Shown in pieces: positions 12,201 to 27,200 of a stretch of DNA of 64,000 bases. The translations under genes and the position numbers were made by a program. Every line of letters begins with the position of its first letter. The first letter of the stretch is position 1. The stretch lies in contig OZ024742.1 of NCBI GenBank assembly GCA_964016885.1, positions 119,919,870 through 119,983,869 of the forward strand, given 5' to 3'. The DNA comes from Eledone cirrhosa (taxonomy: Eukaryota; Mollusca; Cephalopoda; Octopoda; Eledonidae). A model generated the notes under the pieces. That model did no database searches. It was given only the letters and a program-made list of their open reading frames with translations, and had not been told where the DNA came from.

Positions 12201-15200
12201 ATAAAATGCAATCAGCAGAGTGTAGAATCAAATACAAGTGAGAAGTGGGTCACAGGCCCATCTGAGCACTTGCTACAGCACGGGAACATATGTGTGTGAG
12301 AGACAGGTTCACAGCCCATCTAAGAGATCTGTAGCTTTACTTGAGTACTGACTCAATATTGATGAACCATCTAACTCTTAATACTAAGGAAATGGATGTT
12401 TAATGATGATGATGATAACTATCCACTAAGAGGTGAACATTGATGAAAAGTTTATGAATAAAGAAATTGGTTGAGAATTTTATTCTTCAAAGATATGAGA
12501 ATTTTGAAGTATGAAGAATAAATAAATGGCTGAATTTTAATGAAAGGTTAAAAAGTTTGTGGCTATTATATTAAAACATTGAAACAACTATTAAACTCTG
12601 TGTTTTGAAAATGGAAGATTAAATCCAAATTAATACTTTTAGATTGAAATTTGAGTAACAAAGAATATATTAGTAAAGTTTGGAGTATATTGATGAGCCA
12701 TGAAGAGAAATAAAATCTAACAATTTCAAAGGTGTCCTTTACTAAAGAACTCTCCCAAGTCAATGTTTCGTTACCAAACCGCCCAAAGCCACCCGAAAAA
12801 AATTTTAGTTCATGTGACCAAACCACCCAAAACCGCCTGTGCTCACACATTCATATTTAAATGAGAATATCAGAGCAAATCTCATTAGTACATTCGTGAA
12901 AATACGTGATTATACTACATAAACAATTGAGCTACAGTTTTGGACAAATATCGACGTGTTATTTTAATTCTGTGAATTTTGGGAGATTTTTTTCCAAATT
13001 TGTTCCTGTTGTGTTTTGAAAATTTTTAATTCTGACAAAAAATGGATACCAATTTCATTCAGTCAAGCAGCGAGTCAGAATTTGAAGGATTTTCTACTGA
13101 AGACCTTGAAAAATCTAACTATAACTGAAAAAAAAAAAAGCATGAATCCGATGTTTCATTTTCCGAAAGTGAAAACAGCGATAAAAAAATGAATTGGCCC
13201 CTGAATGGAGTAAAAATTTAAAAACTGTTTCTTTCAGTGATTTTTTTGAAGAAACTGGACCAAGTCACAGTCTATCCCAGGAGAGCAAAGCTTTAGACTA
13301 TTTCCTTTTACTTTTTCCTATGAGCTTGTTTGAAATTATTAAAAAAACCGTTACGCTGAAAGTAACCAAAGCGAGAAAAAGGATAGTTTGTGGTTTCCCA
13401 CAAGCTTAAATGAAATTAGGGCTTATTTTGCCATAACTATTATTATGGGCATTAGAAAGCTACCCAGAATTACAAATTACTGGAGTAGCGATGAACCCTT
13501 TGGAGACAAATATGTCTCAAGTATAATGACGAGGACACAGTTTTAAAATTGATGCAGTATTTACATGTAAGAGACACGAGCAGTACACCAGTACGTGGAG
13601 AACCAAACTATGATCCCTTATTTAAAATAAGACCCCTCATTGATTGTGTTCAAAACACATATAAAACAGTTTACAAACCTGGGAGATATTTATCTATCGA
13701 TGAGGGTATGGTGGGCTATAAAGGCCAAGTGCGTTTTCGACAATATATGCCAGGAAAGCCCACGAAATGGGGTTTCAAAGTTTGGAAGATTTGCGAATCG
13801 AATACTGGGTACTGCTCTGGATTTGAATTTTATACTGGCAAAAGAGACAATTATGTAAGTCAGCATGGCCTAGGGTATGATGTGGTCTGGAATTTATCAC
13901 TTCCATTACATAACCAGGGCCATATATTATTTTTTGACTGGTTTTTCAGTTCGGTCAAACTTGCGGAGAATTTAGATACTGTGGCAACACATACATGTGC
14001 TACAGTGATCGCTAATAGAAAAGGACTGCCGTTGGATATAAAAAAAGCAAAATTAAAAAAAAAAGGTGAAATAATTCAATGGCAGAAAGGAAATTTGTTA
14101 GCAACCGCATACAGAGATAAGAGGCAGATCAATTTTCTGTCTACCTGTGCACGGCCACATGTGGATGAAAATGGCACCCCATTTGTAAATCTTGATTATA
14201 ACAGGTACATGGGTGGTGTAGATCGGATGAATCAGATGATGTCTTATTACTCAGTTGGCAGATCGGGGAATAAATGGTGGCGATACCTGATTTGGTATAT
14301 AGTAAATATGAGTATTACTAATGCGTTTATACTATATACCAAATCGGGACCGGCTCGAAAGCGATGAGACCATCTGCAGTTCTGAGCAGATATAGAAACA
14401 CAATTAAGAGCTGGTTATTCATAAAAAAAAATAACTGTAGGGAGAAAAAACAAAGCCTGCCAGAGAGATATCCCTCTGAATTCAGCCGATCTCCATAAAT
14501 TAGAAAAAAAAAAAAAAAAAAAAAAAATCGAGGGTCACAAAAGGCAGTGTCGTGAATGCCTTCATCAAAAAAGCAAAGCTCCTAGTGGAAGGTCTGTTGA
14601 AACAACTTTCCAATGTGCATTCTGCAAGGTTGCATTATGTAGAGCAGGGTGCTTTACAAGTTTTCATGATAGGAATATTGTTTGATTTGTATATATGTGT
14701 GATTTTATTTTATTAATATTTTCAAATTTACTTCGTTTTTCTTTTTCTTTATGTGTAATTTTAATTTACCTGTAAGGTGAGTGACGAGTTTTGATTAATT
14801 TCTTTTGTAAATCATTATTGTATATTTCTGCATATCTATGTATGTGGGAGAGCTTATTTAATCTAGTTGATGGTGTGTGTGTATTTTGTTTTCTAGTTTT
14901 CTTCACAGACAAATTCCAGTCTTTCATTTTATTTATACCTTTACGGTACACCTGTCTTTTGTGTGTTTAAATTCACCTGATAAATCCAGTAATGTGCACA
15001 ACTCTTCTATAGTAAAATGTTGTTGTATACCCAATTGAATATTAGCTAATAACCCGTTTTCTATAGTGATGTTTGAACAAAATTTAAATAATTTCATATT
15101 TTGTTGAATTTACCTGTATTTACCTGTAATTAGAGTCACTTTGAGACAAAAATTATGGAATAGAATTGGTTGAGAACCTTTCGTTAAATTTTCTTCCAAA

Positions 15201-18200
15201 AATCACATTAATATGTTGATAAATAAAAAAGTTAGAATTGTTTAATGAAACCAGACTAAATTTATGATTATGTTAGAAATTAATTGAAACACATAAGGGG
15301 TGTATTTTGGTTAGAAATATGGTAACGAAAGGGTTAAAGAAATGTTAGATTTTTCATCTCAAGACAAATGTATGAAAATGGGATATTTGTTAAGAAACAT
15401 TTTATCTGAATCAATTCCTATTACTATATACCACTAGTAGAATATTTTATATCTAGTGATTACCTATTAAAAACAGGATTTTATTTCAATTTTTTGGTAT
15501 ATAACATCATGTTTGACTTGATGCATGAATGTGTTAACTTTATAAACATAAATAATAGACTTAAATGTATTGTAATATGGTAGTATGACAAAAACTTTAG
15601 AGTACCTTTAGTAGGATTAGACTTTATACTAGCACTGGACTTAAATATGTGTATGAATATGTGTGCACGTGTATACAACTGTGTGTGAACATATATGAGT
15701 TTCCATTTTATAATCAACTGCTCAAGAAAATGATAAACCCCAAACTCACACAATAAGATTATTTTGTTCATCCAAATGTCCATTTTGCTTTATATCTTCA
15801 AGTGTTTGACGAACAACTGATATTCTGGGATTGATTTCAAAAATTTTATGTTCCACCCATTTTTGGTCAAAGATATTTCGCTCAGTAGATGAAACTATAA
15901 ACAGGATTACTGAGCTGCAATATAATTAGTTTTAAATATTTCTTTAAAAGTTTAGATTTTTAATAAATTCTTAAAAGAAAATACATAGAAAACTAATTTA
16001 GAGAACATGTCTTCTCCATTCTGTCCACTGGGACCATGAGGCAGACTAATCCTTAAGCTTAGTAGTAAATACAGATCTTCTCTCTCACACATAGTAAACA
16101 ATAACAATACATTATAACAATTTCAGTCATTAAGGTATCTAATGTTAATCAGAATAATTATTATAGCAATATAAATTATAGATATTTTACATTGGGTTTT
16201 CAGAGTAGCAGAAGGTAAACTTAAAATTTCAACTTTATGAAATACATTCTTTCATATATCAAGGAAGCTGGATAGACCCTCTGTTGACTTGACGAGTATT
16301 TCAGTTGACTGATAAATAAGATTGCCTGCTCCCAAAATTAACAGACAAATAGCTGGGTATTCCACAGACATATGAATCCCATTAACATAATGCTCTCTGA
16401 GAATTATGACATAATGTGTGATAAAACTGGCTCTCCATCCAATATGCTTCCAAACAGATTGCATCAACCCAATTCTACTCTCAAGGCTTCAGTAAGCCCA
16501 AGACATATGCCCACGATGCCATGTAGAGAGATCAAACCTGGGACCTTACGATTACAAAGTGAACTTGTTAACCATTTAGTTATGGTGAATTCACGAATCA
16601 AGTTAAATAACTATAGAAATAGCAAATTTTCAAACAAATTTACACGTGTTTAGCTTCAAGTCAACCCTGATCAAATAATTATCATAGGATATAAAAAATA
16701 TATATCTTAAAGTATATAAAAATAGAAACTGGTATAAAATTGTGATTAGAAATTATTTATTTATTTATTTATTTTAATATTTTGTATGTTTTTATGTAGA
16801 ATAATATCTGCTTATCAAAATTATTTTTGTTGTTTAGCCTCAGAATAGACCAGTGATCAAAGGCTTTTCATCCATGACCATCATTCTCCAATATATCCAA
16901 TGAGCCAATACATTATCGGTAAATTGACCATCAGGCCAAATACATTGTTGGTAAACTTATTGTAGTGTTTTTTATCTATGGAGTATATACATCATTAACC
17001 CTTTAGCATTTAAACCTGCCATATACCTGGCCAGAATTCTCTCACCTCTTTCTGTTCAAACTGGCTGTAACCAGCTGGTTATACTGATGTTAAGGTATTA
17101 TTCCCAAAGTAAATAATATCAAAATCTCATAGATTTAATATTATGTGAGATAATTATGTAAGATAAAGCCTTTACCATGAAAATACAATAGTAAATATAG
17201 AGTAATGTAAATACTAAAGGGTTGAATATTATTGAAAGTTTGTATTAGTGGAGTAAATATTTGTCATTTTATTTACAACGGAAAAGAAATTCAAAGTTCC
17301 AAACTGGAAGTTCTTAGAGATCTTGAATTTAAAGAAACAATCAAGAAAGGAAGTAATAATCAAACAACACTAGGGTGGTTTTTCACCTGGGAATTGAATT
17401 CACAACCTCATTGTAAGTCTAATGCTCTAATCATCTTCACAGTATATCAGAAATTCCACATAGAAAAAAGAAAATATACAAAGATAGTACAGTGTTCAAA
17501 TTTATTTCAAAATCATGAAATAGTGGATTATTTAAGAGATTTGTCATTTAAGAAAATGTCTTCCCTCTTCTAATTTAAATGTTATTTTTTTTATTACATT
17601 TATTTATTTCATTTTTTGTGTTTCTTTTTTTTTTAAATAGCTTTGATATGTTTTTCATGTATATATCAGGTAAATTTTATATGAACAAATTTTTGTCTTT
17701 GAATTTATTTTCAATATTAATAAAATACACTGAATTTAATCTTTGAATAGTGTTTAGCAATATATTAAGTCTGTAGACAATATATTTAGTCTGTAGACAA
17801 TGAATTTAGTGTTTAGCAATGTATTTAGTCTACAGACAATGAATTTACCAACAACATATCTAGAATGACAATAAATTTACTGACACTTTATTGGCTTGCA
17901 ATATAACTGGAAGCCAATAAAATTACAAAACCATGGAAGAACAGATGTATTTACAAACAACACAAGCAGCTTAAGGCTATTTTCCTAATCAAAGTAGAAG
18001 TTAGCTTTGTGAGCTCCATAGCATGCTCAATATCCCTCATGGAGAGCTTTTTAAGACAATATTTTCTGGTTGGATGCTATTACTAGTATTAACCCTTTTA
18101 GTCATCTCTTACAACATATTGATAGCGAGTACCTATTCTAAGCCAGATATGACTGCAGAATTTTGATATATTTACTGCAAAGTAATTTACAATGATGACT

Positions 18201-21200
18201 TTACTGTATAGTATCAGCTGTCGCTGTAGAAGTAGTTGTAAGTACTGTGAGAGTTTCAACTTGCTGCAGCAACATAGAATAGGTTACTTACTTTGCTTTC
18301 CCATAAAGATTCCATGCTTCAGCCATTCCCTCTGCAAGTCCATAGGCTGGATCATTGTTCGGAATCTTCCAAAACACAAACATAAGACATAGCATTGGAG
18401 AGATATGAAAGAGAAGGAATGAGGGAGAAGAAAGGACCATCCTCATTATCACAGTTTAATGTCTAATTTCTATGGGTTAGATGGGTTGTCAGGTCCTGAG
18501 GTTAGATTAGTCAGGTGATCATGCTCATGTGCTCCCTTTTGGCTTGGTTTCTACAGCTTGATGTCTTCCTAAAGCCAACCACTTTACAGAATGTACAGGG
18601 AACATTTTATTTTGATTCTGATATCACCATCTTACAGGGTGAAGTGGGTACTTTTCATCATGACACTAGAATAACCACTTTACAGAGTTGACTAGGTGCA
18701 TTATTCTTGAGGCAAAGAAAAGTAGATATGGAAAAAGAAGGAATGATGTAAAAAGTTAAAAAGTAAAGGAGATGGAAAGAAGAAAAACATATTTGTGGCA
18801 TAAATATTTAATGTAATGAAATATAAAAAATAATCCCCCCAAATAGTGATTTCAAATGAATGTTGCCATGCCATGGGCCTCAATACCTGGTGGAGCTGTA
18901 AAAGTTCCATTGTGAAATACAGCATGTCTTCTCTCTAAAGGTTTCCCATTGAAATATTTTTTCAACTTAGTTAAGTCAGATACAATACAATACAATTCAT
19001 TTCATACGCTTATCAAAGGAGTGCTTAATTATACAATACAATACAATAAACAACAAAAATTATCACATTAACAGCACAGCTACATTTAGAATTCTTTTAT
19101 AGGCAAAATAAGACAAATTCAACTGACTGATGAAATAGTTCTTTCATGAGAGAGAATTTAGTAATGTGTCAGCTGTCAACCTTATAATCATAAGTTAACA
19201 TTAACATATTTAATTTAGAGCATAACAATTCTAACTAGAAATAATTATGTGGCAAGAAAAATCAATATTAATTAATGACTAATATTCTTTTAATTAAAGA
19301 AGTATGCTTGAAATGTAGAGAGCGTAGTTTGGAATAGAAATAGAAGCTTCCCTGTAATATTTTGACTAAATATAATCTAATAATGGGGCATATAAACCCA
19401 CTGAATGGAAAAAGATGGGAAAAAGCAAATTTCAGCAAGAGAGATAATTTCAGACAAGCATAAAATTCCAAGTAAATATACACATAGGTGTCCCGACAAG
19501 AAGTACCCACCACACACTATAAATGTGGTTGGCATTAGGAAGGGCATCCAGTCATAGAAAACCATCCAGAAACTCTCCTATATGAGCGAGACATGGTCAC
19601 CTGACCCAACTTATCTCTAATTAGGACAAACCCATGCTAGCGTGGAAGATAGACATTAATCGACGATGATACATTGATTGGCATAAAAATATAGAGTTGC
19701 TTTAAAAAATAAACAATTCAGAGACACCATCCGCAGAGAAAACAATAGTTGTATTTACAGGTTTTTCAAAAATCATTTCCAAGCTTCATTATAGTAAAAA
19801 GTAAAAAAAACAATTTTGCTGGACAATTCTTATTCCTCTAAACCAACATCCACTAAGGTTTCTGTCCAATCTTGATTCTATCCATCCCCATCATTATACA
19901 GAGCCCAAATGTTATTCCCCTCTGTACTTTAAATAATTCTTTAAATAACTTAAATAACATTAAAAAGAAACAAAAAGTCAATTGAAAGTTTTAACTCTTT
20001 GTTACCATATTATGTATGTTTTTTAATTAATTTTCAAAAAATTGGAGGATTTAGTATTATTAAGCTCATGTTTTTACTTAAAATTATAATTGTTTCTACT
20101 TTTGGCACAAGGCCATTATAATGAAAAGTCATATGTACAAACACTTTAAACACAGTTTTATATCATAAAACCAAGGGTGGTTTCAGATGGGTTGGAATCA
20201 ATAGGATTAGATAGAAAACAGAATATATAATTATAATTAAAAATATCATTATAATATAGAAAAAGCATTGTTACATCCATAAATGATGTCTTAAAAATTT
20301 AAAGATTTTACCTGTTTATCATTTTCGTAATAGCCTGCCAGTGCCATAGTATATCTGCATTAAATATATACATTTCTAAGTATATAATTCTTATTTTATG
20401 ACATTTATGTACTACTATAATAATATATGATATGTCGGGTGACTTAATGTGCAACCCAGCAGGACAAAAACAAGAACTGTCAATAGGACAAATGAACCCA
20501 GCAATAGTGCAGTGGGACATAGAAATTTCCAAAACGACGAATGATCTTTGTTTTAACCCTTTAGCATTTCAACTGGCCATATCCAGCCAGAATTCTATTA
20601 CCTCTTTCTGTTCAAACCTGCTGTAACTAGCCACTCATACTGATGTGAAGGTATTGTTCTCAAAATATATAATATCAAAATCTCATAGATTCAATATTAT
20701 GTGAGATAAAGCCATTAATGTGAAAATACAATAGTTAATATAGAGTAATGTAAATGCTAAAGGGTTAAGAATAATTTGTGAGTGGTTGACAGTTTTTGTC
20801 AAAACAACTGCCAAGGACAGGGGTAAATAGAGGTTCTTAGCATTGGTTGGGGCAACATATCTACACTTATTTTATTGATCCCTATTTGTCAAATTGCTAA
20901 GTTATGGAACATAAGCAATCAGTGAACATAAACAGATACAAATTCAGGCTTACACACACACATATATATGACGGGCTTCTGCACATTTTCTGTCAACCCA
21001 ATTTTACTGACAAGGTATTGGTAAACCTGAGACTATAGTAGAAGATACTTGCTCAAGGTGTCATGTAGTGGGACTGAAATCAAAAGCATGTGGTTGGATT
21101 GAAATGTAAACTTAACCACACAGCCATTCCTGCATCTCTCTCTCTATATATATATATATACACATGTATGTATATATATATATATATATATATACATACA

Positions 21201-24200
21201 TACATACACGTGTATATCGTATATATAAGGTAGCTTAGAAGTGTCACTACGAGAGGCTACTAAATGAGGAGAATAAGTGGGAAAAAGTCTGCCCCAAATT
21301 GATCCAATAGAGGGACCAGCAGTGCAAGTTGAAGGTAGTATAATAAGTAAGGCAATCAAAGATATGAAGCCAGGCAAAGCAGCTGGGCCTTCGGAGATAG
21401 TTGCTGAAATGCTGAAAGCATCTGGATCGGTGGGACACACTATGGTCACCCGGATAGTAAACCAAGTCATACAGAATGGGGCACATCATCATTAACTGCT
21501 ACAAGGGTAAAGGAGATGCCTTAGATAGTGGAAACTATAGAGGCATTAAATTAATTGACCAGGTCATGAAGGTCACAGAAAGAGTTATAGCGCAACTAAT
21601 TAGCGAGCGAATTGATCTAGAGGAAATGTAGTTTGTGTCAGGTAAAAGTATCACAGACGCTCTTTTTCTTGTACGACAATTACAGAAGTTCCTAGCTAAA
21701 AGTAAACCCCTATACTTAGCTTTTGTTGACTTGGAGAAAGCTTTTGACAGAGTCCCCTGCTCAATTATCTGGTGGGCTCTTAGAAAACTGGTGTTAATGA
21801 ATGGCTTGTGGGAGCTATACAAGCCATGTATAAAGAAACAGTCAGCAAGGTTAGAATTAACAACGAATATAGTGAAGAATTTAGCGTAAAAGTTGGTGTT
21901 TATCAGGGCTCTGTCCTTAGCCCCCTCCTATTTATTATTGCCCTTCAGGCTATAACAGAGGAGTTCAAGACCGGCTGCTTATGGGAACTTCTATATGCAG
22001 ATGATCTAACGCTCATAGCTGAATCAATGGCTGAACTGGAGAAGAAATTCCAAACATGGAAGCATGCCTAGAATCAAAAGGCCTTACAATTAACTTGTCT
22101 AAGACTAAAGTTCTAGTATGTAGGAAGGAAAATAGGGCACTGGTCCCCTCTGGGAAATGGCCATGCTCAGTGTGTAGGAAAGGAGTAAGCAGAAACTCCA
22201 TTTTATGTCCCAAATGCAAAGTATGGGTGCATAAAAGATGTAGTGGGATCACAGGTAAGCTAACTAAGAACATAGATATTATATGTGGCCGGTGCTCAGG
22301 TGCAATAAGTAGCAAGTACCCACAGGATACTAGCTCCTTCCATTGCCCAGATGGTTCTATAGAAATAGTGGACAGCTTCCGTTACCTGGGTAACAAAATC
22401 AGTAGTGGTGGTGGGTGCTCTGAAAGTACAGTAACCAGAGTCAGAACGGGATGGAAAAAGTTCAGAGAGCTTATACCACTATTGGCTGCTAAAGGTTTCT
22501 CTCTAAAAATGAAAGGCAGGCTGTATGATACCTGCATACGAACAGCAATGTTACATGGCAGTGAGACATGGGAATTGTGTGCAGAAGATCTGCGCAGACT
22601 GGAGAGCAACGAAGCTTGCATGTCCATTGGATGTGTAATAGTAATATACATGAACGGCAAAGCATAAATGAACTAAGTGAGAAATTAGGAATAAGAGGTA
22701 TCAGATGCTGTTTACTCGAGAGAAGACTACGTTGGTATGGTCACATGATGCGCATGAAGGACGACAGCTATATAAAAAAGTGCAGGGCGATCAAAATTGA
22801 TGGAAGCTACGGAGTAGGCAGACCCAGAAAAACCTGGGACGATTTGATAAATTCCAACTTTACACACTTACACCTCTCCAAGACAATGTCACTGGACCGA
22901 GAACTTTGGCGCTATGCAGTAATACAGAAGACCCGCCTTGCCTAAGTACAAAGCGAAACCTACAGGCACCTCTTAACTAAAAATACACCCCATCCCACTA
23001 CCCCCACCCCTTTCTCTGTAAAGTTATGTTGGTACCACAACATCCAGTCCTAAATAAATAAGGTTGTGTAGGTGTCATGACAAAAAAACACACTAGTCCA
23101 CGCTATAATGTGGCCCTGTAGGTAACACGGTAAAAACCTTCCTGTCCACACTGTAAATGTGGTTGGTGTTAGGAAGGGCATCCAGCCGTAGAAAACCTGC
23201 CAGACAGTCCTATACGAGCAAGACAACCAATCTTGCCTCAAGTGGGGTAATTCCCGTCTAAACCCATGCTAGCGTGGAAGATAGACGTTAAACGATGATG
23301 ATGATGATATATGGATTATAAAGAAAAATATATGCACATCATGCATGCATAGTGAACAATTCTTTATGCTATGAATTCAAATTCCAGATGTCAACTTTGA
23401 CCTTCATTTTTGGGGGTTGATAAAATACAGAACTTGTCCAGGTCAAGTTTGTAGAACTGATAGGACTTTGGACAAGATGTTCTTGTAGCAAGCTACTTTC
23501 CTTTGGTGCATTGATACTCTGTCCGTGCATGATTTGGCTAACTTAGGCCAATCGTTAGCTGCGCACGGATATGTATTTCAACTTCCACCCAAACGGAGAA
23601 TTCCCCGCTTCTTTTAATAAATTCATTCTCTTGCAACTTTGACTGTGGTAAGGTAAACAACCATTTTGCTTTTGCTCCGCAACCATTAACCAAAATGTAA
23701 TACAACATGTAACCACGGCCTGTCCAACACCTCAGCCAGTAGACCGTGCCATCTGCAATCTTAATTTGTTTGATTCATTTGTTTTGGCATGCCAGCCCAG
23801 CTCAATCCAGTTCTTTGTTAATAAATTATGTAAAAACCTGTTACAACAAACTACATATTGTCGATTTTATTATTATTACATGGCATAATATTATTTAACA
23901 GTTAAACTAGTTACTATTACTTGCTGCTATATTGGTGACCTCTGTTGATACAATACAAACTACAAAGACAAATAATTGTTTCTACTTTAGGCACAAGGCC
24001 AGCAATTACCCAGTGCATTACTGGTACTTTATTTTATCGACCCCGTAAGGATGAAAGGCAAAGTCAACCTCGGCGGGATTTGAACTCAGATCGTAAAGGG
24101 ACGTAACTATGCTGGAAAGCATGGCGTCCGACCCTCTACCGATACTGCCAATCCACAAATAATAACTATTAACATTATTTTAGAAACTGCTAGACTCTTT

Positions 24201-27200
24201 CTGTTCAGTGTTTACTTAATCTAGTGTACAGCTTAACACTCTACACCAGTACCTTTAGTCAAGTTCAGTTTATTGCAAGCATTCAGGCCAGGTCTCCGGT
24301 TTAAGGATACATTCCTCCATCCAGCCTACTAATCTTGGAGGCTCTGTAAAGTATCATGGGAATATTATTTCTCTCCTCTCTGACTAAACAGTTAAAAAAC
24401 TTGTTTCAAAAGTAAAATAAGTAATAGAATAATAAATACAATAAAATGTCATGTACCTATGTAGTGAAACCATGTTCAATGCTAAACCAGCAAAGCTACT
24501 TGCAATTGTGTTGATTTCAATCTGTTTTAGATGGAGGTTTGTAGCAAAATCTTCAATGGTTAAACTGGAGGATCCTTTATCACAGTGAAGCATGTAATCA
24601 CTACGAAGTATTCCAAGGCTTAAATGCTAAAAGAAAAAAAAACATCATCATTATCATCCCATTCTCAGGTTAGACAGATCAGGTGACCATATGTCACTCA
24701 TTTGGGCTTGGTTTTCTATAGCAAGTACTGGGAGCATTTTTTGTGACACCAGCACTACCTAATTACAGGGTTGAGTGGGTGCTTTCTTTTGTAAGGTAAT
24801 AGAACTAGTGCCATGACAAAAAAGCACCCAGTTCACTCTTCAAGTGGTAGTGTTGGTGTCATGATAAATAAATATATCTTGTAAGACTGTCCCAAGTCTC
24901 TAGGCTCCTCAGGCTGCTGATTATTCTGATTACACTGGCGCTAAGCAACTGAGAGATAAGCCACCCTCCAGGACAGGATGCCAGTCTATCACTGGATTAA
25001 ACCTAAGATGTTACTGGTACTTATTTTTCTTTTTTTTTCATCTATGTGGATTGGACAACCATGAATGAAGTGTTTTTCTCAAGGATACAATGTTTCACCT
25101 AGACTGGGAATTGATCTTACGATCATGAACCCAATACACTAATCACTATTCCACATGCCTTTACTTACATCAATTAGCAAAGAAATTTATTTACATATTA
25201 CAAGGGGAGCTAAAACAATGAAGGATGACAATTACATTAAGATATTCTGATAGATTGTCAATTCTCTTAAACAGTTTAGGATGATGAACTATCTGTCTAT
25301 CTAACTATCTGTTTGTTTATTTATTTAATTAATTAATTAATTTATTTATTCATTTATTTCATAAACATTTTAAAACAATTATTTAGTCAAGGAAATGAGA
25401 TTGAATTAACAGTAAAAGGTAGAGCAACAAAAAAAAAATGCTTTGCAGTATTTAGTTAAAACTTCCTATGTTCTAAGTTCAAATCCTGCTGAAGTCAACT
25501 TTGCCTTTCATCCTTCTGGAGGTGATAAAATAAAGTACCAATTAAATACTGGAATCTCTCCACAAATTGCAGACCTTGTGCCAATGTTAAAAATAATTAT
25601 TTAGTCAAGGAAGATATGACAGTGTCTGTAACACATTTATGGCCTCTGAGATGGATGAGATGAAAGGAGGAGGATGTCCTCAAACTGGAGATCTGGCCTG
25701 AATACATCCAAACAGTGGTCTCTAATAGAGACCACTGTTTATCTCATGTAAGTTAAATGCCAAACAATTATGTTGTTTAATTAAAAACTATGTTTATGAA
25801 TTGTTTATAAAATATGGTTGCATTTATTGTGTAGATCGCCAACATTGGGAAAGATGTCAATGTCTTTCACACATCTGGAGTCCTTCATGCCCTTTGTTTA
25901 GTGAGTTTTCTATGGCTGAATGAGTTTTCTACACCAACTACTTTACAGATTGTACTGGGTGTGTTTATCATGTAGATAACTAACAGTTGTTATGCTCTTG
26001 ATGCAGCTGAAGAGTTCTCTCAACATTTGTTGACATAGTTTCTATAGCTAGATGCTTTTCTTATCACTAATTACCTTACAGGTTGTACAGGGTACATTTT
26101 TCGTGAGGTTATGTCATGCTGGGAGGGTCCCCAGCTTGATTTCTATGGATAGAGGCCTTTCTGACACCAATCACTTAACAGAGTGTGCTGTGTGTTTTAT
26201 CATGGCACCAGCATTAGAGAAGTTGTCAATCATAGGCTCAATTGAATAACCCTCTCCACTCTATAGGGGGGTGGGGTGGGGTGGGGGTAGGGGTTTATAT
26301 ATCTCAAAACTTTACATAGTAATTTTCCTCTAAATTCTTCATTATTTTCAATATGAATTGAAAATCATAGGCAGTGTCTTTCATTAGAAATATGACAATA
26401 AAAAGGTTATTAGTTGTAAAAATATTTTGAGAAATAAAATTTCTTTCTTGAGAAAATAATACTATTAATTACATTGTGTAAATCAATTAATATAATAAAT
26501 TCTAACCTGCTTTCTTTTACCGTCTTGCTTAAGGGTAGCTTCATAGATATCCCATAAGTTTTTAGTGAAATCATCAGCTTCTAAGGTACTGAAGTAACAA
26601 AATAAATTCAACGAGTAGTTAAACATACAAGCACAAATAATTTTCATTTCACAATTCTTATTCCACAAAAAGCCAATTATACCAACCCAATTCTATTGAC
26701 CTAATTATACTGAAAGAACTATTCTTTAGTGGTTTTAACATCAAAGTTATTTTAGAGCATGTTTTTATTCTTAATTACACTATGTTATCACTAATTAAAC
26801 ATAGCCAGTTAAATTCATATTATATGTAAACAAGCCTTCACCAAAAACAATGTGTTTACCAAATCTATAAGAAGATATTGTCTTTAGTATCTCAGCATAT
26901 GGGGATAAGTAAGTGCTGATGAAATGTTATGTCACATGCATCTACCACTCTTGTCCCAATTACAGCTTAAAATACTCATAGTGAGACTAAATGTATGTTT
27001 ATTATTTATAGACATAGGAGTTCATTATGTCTTTATTCTGAATTATGTTGTGTCAATGTTATTGTTAATTTAGGGTAAGATTGCTGTATGTATTTGTAGA
27101 TAAGTCATACATAATTTACTCTATTTTGAGTAATGGAAATTTAGGAAACATACATTTCTATTGCACATATAGAGATCAAATTCTTTTTCTCTTCACTTTT

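Noticed and set aside
13640..13858. Second plus-strand frame within the piggyBac region
   Set aside because: Shadow of the transposase frame at 13549-14367; no independent features.
23971..24156. tRNA gene reading of the SINE heads
   Set aside because: A- and B-box-like segments are present in all OR2-like copies, but cloverleaf pairing is poor and the segments continue into the SINE body. They are tRNA-derived retroposons, not tRNA genes.
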